NCBI GenBank assembly: GCA_900175165.2
Contig: FWWN02000626.1
Span: 101,112-156,411 of the forward strand
DNA from: Rhizomucor pusillus
Lineage: Eukaryota > Mucoromycota > Mucoromycetes > Mucorales > Lichtheimiaceae
Reading direction: 5' to 3'
Length of the DNA: 55,300 nt
Position 1 is the first letter of the stretch, and each line of letters begins with the position of its first letter. The translations under genes and the position numbers were made by a program. Below the pieces are notes generated by a model. It did not search any database and was not told the origin of the DNA. It saw only the letters and a program-made list of their open reading frames with translations. Below are positions 51,274 to 55,300 of the stretch, piece after piece.

Positions 51274-51600
51274 ATGGGCAATTCTTCTTCCCTCGTGTGC
51301 GATTACATTTAGGAAGAATCAACCGAGGCTGTACTCCCAAGGAAGTGCGCATGTACCACTACCATCACCACCGGGAAACATTCTGTGTTGGTTCAGCATG
51401 TAGCTACTGGGCCTTTTCAATGCTATATGCACGACGACCGTTGCCAAGGAGAATTGGTGGATCAACATATTGTCGTCTCGGACAAAAGATGCATTTGGAA
51501 ACAGTGCATGTCTGATAATCCAGACTTGCGATATTCCTCAACATTTTATGTGCGTGTAATGAAATCACGAAATGGTATTACATTAGAAATACAAGCTTAA
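51274..51600 (+). CDS. Possible Cys-rich protein exon, hypothetical
   Basis: After an acceptor-like TTTAG (about 51307-51311) the plus strand is open to a TAA at 51598-51600. It encodes a segment beginning EESTEAVLPRKCAC, then Cys-spaced text (FQCYMHDDRC, DKRCIWKQCMSDN) and a beta-rich end (YVRVMKSRNGITLEI). Seven Cys suggest an extracellular or metal-binding fold. No starting exon or signal peptide was found, so it may be an exon remnant. Confidence 0.25.
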
Positions 51601-52580
51601 ATAGTTGGCAGCTTTTTGTAGACAATACACTATTTCCAGAAGAGAATTTCATTAAGAGCATTATGTTAGTACTTGCGCTACTGCTGCGTAATCATAATTG
51701 ATACTTACACCCCGAAGGGTATTCACGAGGGACCAGGCACTCGCACCTAGTGTTTCTGTACCAGCCGGTGTGCACCGCAGCAAAGTAAACCAATAGACAT
51801 ACTTTGTACCCGTGGGGTCGGTCTATTAAAATAAAGAAGCACGACAGGGGACTTGAAGTGATGCGGGAGAAAAGACGAAGGAGAGGTGCGAGACGGTTGA
51901 TATTTGAGGTGGCGGCTCAAGACAGAGGTCATGTCGGTGACGAAGTTAAGCGTCAGAGATGGTACTGCACCTCGAGAGAGCAGCCAACGTACCGGGATGT
52001 TTGAGAGAACAGAGCCAAAGGACGAGATTTTGGATCCAGGTCCTTTTTATATTCGCAGCTGTGATTCAATGCATTAGTTGACGCGTTCCTGCCGTCTTTG
52101 AATGTTTATACGTGGATTACGTTTGTAATCGAATCATATTCCCGAAGGTTACGTGTCAACGTACGTCAAGGAAGATAACCAGAATAATGCTAATCCCGCT
52201 ACCTGTATTTGACAGACGATAATGAAGTGCCTCATCTACATCATACCACGTATAAATTGTACAGAAAAGACCTAAAGGTTTGCTTTAGTTTCTTGGAAAT
52301 ATTTAGGACGCGTTCAAAGAAAGCAACAAAAATACGAGCACCAATGTTCAGGGCAAAGGTGTGGGATCTCGTGTAAAGTCATGTCTTAAGCAAGATGCAA
52401 ACCTATGATGCACAGTCTTGACATACAGCTATCAATTGATACGTAAATATGATTAAATCTACAAAGATATTGATTCCGCTAATACTGCAGGATTTATCTA
52501 ATATTGTTCTGCAAGGTAAGCTACTTGATAACTGTGTGATTCTATCCATACCGTTTTTCTTATATCAAATAACTCTAGTT
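51601..52580. other. Intergenic, no supportable gene
   Basis: About 1 kb between the Cys-rich open frame and the second dispersed-repeat copy. Short frames only. Confidence 0.5.
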
Positions 52581-52983
52581 TATCAGAAAACACAGCCTTC
52601 CAATATTACAGTGAGTTCCTGATAATTTCGAGGCCTCGGTTACAGGATTTTGCTTGAAAATAGCGAGACTTGGAAGTTGATGGCAGAAGTCTTACTAGGA
52701 ACCTAGTACAAAGTATAAGAAAACGGTTTCCGGATTTGTTTCGAAGCAGCAAGAAGCTAGATTTTAGGTGTAGTATTCTCTCAAACATTGATTCCTGCGA
52801 GCCCCGGTCTGAATAAACCGGAATTCGATGACGCTGTGCTTGCACTAGCGAAGCAGATGCAAAACCGCCGGAAAATGGAGGTTTATGGAGGCCAAGCGAG
52901 TTTATTCTGCAGACTCGTATCAGCCATGAGCTTCAGTGAACCAAGCGCAGCGAGCGAAGCGAAGAGTGAAGCGCTTGTAAAAC
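52581..52983 (-). repeat. Dispersed 400-bp repeat, copy 2
   Basis: Inverted partner of 31887-32287, about 20.6 kb away. The ends of identity are similar in both copies (TTACAAG side and GGCTGTGTTT side). Differences are scattered point changes without large gaps. Confidence 0.85.
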
Positions 52984-53520
52984 ACATATTCATACAAAAA
53001 AAAAATAGATATAGATAAAAGAATCGAGGATCATAGATATAACGGCACCATTGTGTTAAGGGAAAACGTAAAGGGCATCTACTTTCGATTGGTGGCAATT
53101 CTAACAAGCGTTGGGCCAAACTTCGTCAATATCACCGTCGATGAATCATGTATTCAAACCCATGCATTGACTTCTTTGATGCAGCCTCTTTGATACCACC
53201 AGAGCTTGCACCGCTCGCAATGAACTACACTACTAGAATCCGCATCATGGTTGAGCACGACTTGGAAACTTCCCGCCCGTAGCAAGACAAGCAATGCAAT
53301 AGCGGTCGTTGCGATTTGCGTCAATGCCAGGCGCACAGGATGGTTAAACACATGTGCAACAAAGACCCATAGTCCAAAGCAAGGGTAGCTCCTTCGCACT
53401 AACGTAAGTCAAGAAGAGGAAGGGAAACTTGAAGATGAGAAAAGGAAATTTGCAGATGAAAGAATTCGTGACGATGAGGAAATGAGACTTGTAAATAAAG
53501 GATGGGCCGCATCCATTAAA
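52984..53520. other. Intergenic between dispersed repeat and transposase copy A
   Basis: About 540 bp. A short A/TAGA-rich tract follows the repeat at 52996-53020. No gene recognised. Confidence 0.5.
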
Positions 53521-53527
53521 AAAATTG

Positions 53528-53534
53528 ATGTCGC
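53528..53534 (+). repeat. ATGTCGC motif beyond the 3' end of copy A
   Basis: Single ATGTCGC about 60 bp past the copy A stop, in inverted orientation relative to the 5' array (54882-54953). This fits a subterminal site near the other end of the element. Confidence 0.45.
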
Positions 53535-53595
53535 GTATTGGTCATATCTTGCCACAGCTGCAATTCACAGACTTCGACTAGTCTCGAGAAGCACT

Positions 53596-54778
53596 TCACA
53601 GTTGTTCTCCATTGTGACATTTATCTAAGCATTTATGGGAATGTGCGACGAATCCTTCGAAATCGATCAACCCTAAACTTTCGGAAGCTTCGCTAATTCT
53701 GGTCATCAGTGTCTCAGTCTCTAAGAACCTGTCGCGCTTAACTTTGCTCTTGACGACCGACCAGAACTGCTCAATAGGGTTGAGATCAGGAGAATATGAC
53801 GGGAGATATGCATAGCGATAACCATGCGATTCGATGTACTTATCGATATCTTCAGACTTGTGGATAGGGGCGTTTTCCATGACTCCTCACTTGCCCTTGA
53901 CCGGCAGCTGCGGGAGTCGTAGACTGCACTTTATGGGTCCCGAGGCAGAGATTACACCCAAAATGGTAACTGTTCGCGCTCGAGTTTTGGGTCTGTGACC
54001 ACCGCAAGAGAGCCTTTCTTCAACCAGGCCATGCTACGCTTCATGTTGACGTGGAAGGCAGACTCGTCAAGAAAGACATAATTATTCTTGAAATCCAGGT
54101 CGATTGCCTCCCACTTGCGAACCCAGTGAAGTCGCTCTTGGATCTTCCCTTCACTGTTCTGTCCACAGGCTGAAACCGAGACTTTTTAAGCAATAGATTG
54201 CACTGTGCTCTCACGAAGTCATAAATGGTACTCTTGGATACCTTGAGTCTCTCGAACCTCCGAAGCAATCGCTCTACAAGTTCTACTAAAACAGCTGAAG
54301 GATTCTCATCAATGTACTCCAGAATGAACTGCTTATGCTCCTCGTTGAGAATACGTGGGCGACCACTCTTCTTACGCTTCTTGAAGATACTGTCAGGTTC
54401 CTTCTCATACTGTTTGGCCGATCTTTGACCCGTACGAACATTGATTCCCAACTGCTTTGCGGCAGCTGATGCAGTCATACACTTCTCAAAAAGCAGGTTA
54501 AAGAACCGGACTTTATCCTGGTCCGTATAGAGCGTGTAATCTCGCTTAACAGATGCGTCTTTCATGCAAATGTCGGTGTCATTCTTCACACCATCGGTCT
54601 GCATAGCAGCTATCTGGCGGTCCTTTGCGACAGGCGTGTTCCGTAGATAATGTGAGTAAGAACTTACCGTTTCAAGAGCATACTGTTCCTCGTCAACGAT
54701 ATAATCCATGGGCTCCGGCCTGCCATGCTCATCGACAACTACGCCTTGCCCATCTTCGTAGAAAAACTGAATGCTCAT
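53596..54778 (-). pseudogene. IS630/Tc1-mariner-like transposase, copy A (nearly full length, dead)
   Basis: The most complete copy in the window. Residues 1-210 are open from MSIQFFYEDGQGVVVDEHGR through AAKQLGINVRT, PRILNEEHKQFILEY and KVSKSTIYDFVRAQCNLLL. A frameshift at about 54162 then moves into another frame reading WVRKWEAIDLDF, VFLDESAFHVNMKR (first catalytic Asp) and MAWLKKGSLAVVTDPK. A second frameshift near 53985 leads to TVTILGVISASGPIKCSLRL. About 35 residues present in copy B are then missing, followed by MENAPIH (Glu in place of the second catalytic Asp), YLPSYSPDLNPIEQFWSVVK (Glu intact) and a stop at 53596. It carries two frameshifts, an internal deletion and an active-site change. 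Confidence 0.9.
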
Positions 54779-54881
54779 TTGTAATGTGGATGATGCGAAT
54801 TTAGGATATGGTAAGAAGAAGGATAACTAGCACTAGAAATGGTGGGATACCCTATATACTCCTTACAGTGCCAAGCTTTGT

Positions 54882-54953
54882 GCGACAAAATACATGGAAA
54901 TACGACATTTATTTTTGGTAATAGCGACATTCATACTTGAGAGAATGCGACAT
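54882..54953 (-). repeat. ATGTCGC iterons upstream of transposase copy A
   Basis: In coding orientation ATGTCGC or a one-base variant begins at 54953, 54930, 54908 and 54888 (spacings 23, 22, 20), 104-175 bp before the transposase ATG at 54778. Same motif, spacing and distance as before copy C. Confidence 0.7.
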
Positions 54954-55066
54954 CGATTCCACTGGAGAGCGAAATTATTTTCTGGAATAGTGTAAATAGA
55001 AAGAAAGAAAGAAATAGTAAATTGTAGAATTGAGTTGGGAGAAATGCAAGATTAAAAGCAGAGGGT

Positions 55067-55300
55067 TTAGAGACGGTAGATGAAGTTGGGATCCTCCTGA
55101 TCAGTGATATCTTGGGACAGCTTGTCCGGGTTGACAGCAATTGGGTTAGCGAGACGCTTGCGGTTAGATCTCGCCATAAGGATACGGGCAATGATCAGCA
55201 AGGCAATAACGATGGCATCAGCGGCAATGTAGGCAATCATTCCGCCAAGATAGAGCGGCTTTTGCCAATCGACCATCATGAGAGGGCCAGCAAAGTTACC
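55067..55300 (-). CDS. MFS transporter, allantoate permease family, paralog (3' exon, runs off the edge)
   Basis: Last exon of a second DAL5-like transporter; the rest lies right of the window. It reads GNFAGPLMM, a final transmembrane helix (GGMIAYIAADAIVIALLIIA), a basic loop, and the C-terminus DPNFIYRL, identical to the neighbour at 48380. The exon corresponds position for position to exon 5 of that gene, so the two are tandem duplicates in the same orientation. The stop is 55067-55069. Confidence 0.9.
   Translation of the reverse strand, partial: GNFAGPLMMVDWQKPLYLGGMIAYIAADAIVIALLIIARILMARSNRKRLANPIAVNPDKLSQDITDQEDPNFIYRL

Overview
The window looks like nuclear DNA of an early-diverging filamentous fungus, most likely Mucoromycota (Mucorales-like). 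The reasons are many 50-80 nt spliceosomal introns, a fungal Zn2Cys6 factor, a Pom1-type DYRK kinase, a Rap1/Rsr1 GTPase, DAL5-type transporters, and old IS630/Tc1-mariner and Fanzor (eukaryotic TnpB) remains in AT-rich intergenic DNA. The assignment comes from gene content and intron style, not from a database search. Exon joins below were read by hand and checked for phase; every recognised multi-exon gene closes in frame.

Layout. 1-881: decayed 3' part of a Fanzor nuclease gene. 2732-4465 (+): RED/IK splicing factor, convergent with a 1328-residue class-2 DYRK kinase (4566-9164, -). 11952-12922 (+): small Zn2Cys6 protein. 14.8-19.4 kb: mobile-element pile-up bounded by a perfect 34-bp inverted repeat. 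It holds pieces of two IS630-like subfamilies and an ORF with only an XPG/FEN1 N-terminal domain. 21172-22590 (+): F-box/LRR protein. 23699-24402 (+) and 24928-25744 (-): Rap1 and Ras GTPases, tail to tail. 26946-28529 (+): OMA1 mitochondrial metallopeptidase. 28918-30137 (+): GAPDH with TATA box and poly(A) signal. 31.4-32.6 kb: a broken secreted twin-CX3C peptide ORF, a 400-bp dispersed repeat and a 32-N gap. 33229-35008 (-): orphan 7-TM protein. 35956-43278 (-): SEN1 helicase, divergent from SRP receptor alpha (43694-46044, +). 48380-50240 (-): DAL5-like MFS transporter. A second paralog begins at the right edge (55067 to beyond 55300, -); the 4.8 kb between them holds the second dispersed-repeat copy and a dead IS630-like transposase.

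The host genes are mostly unrelated housekeeping and signalling functions: RNA processing (RED, SEN1), protein targeting (SRP receptor), mitochondrial quality control (OMA1), glycolysis (GAPDH), polarity signalling (Rap1, Ras, DYRK), ubiquitin targeting (F-box) and nutrient uptake (MFS). No operon-like pathway cluster is visible. The most unusual material is the mobile DNA: the Fanzor relic, the inverted-repeat-bounded 4.6-kb composite with its XPG-N ORF, and about 22-bp-period ATGTCGC arrays in front of two transposase copies.
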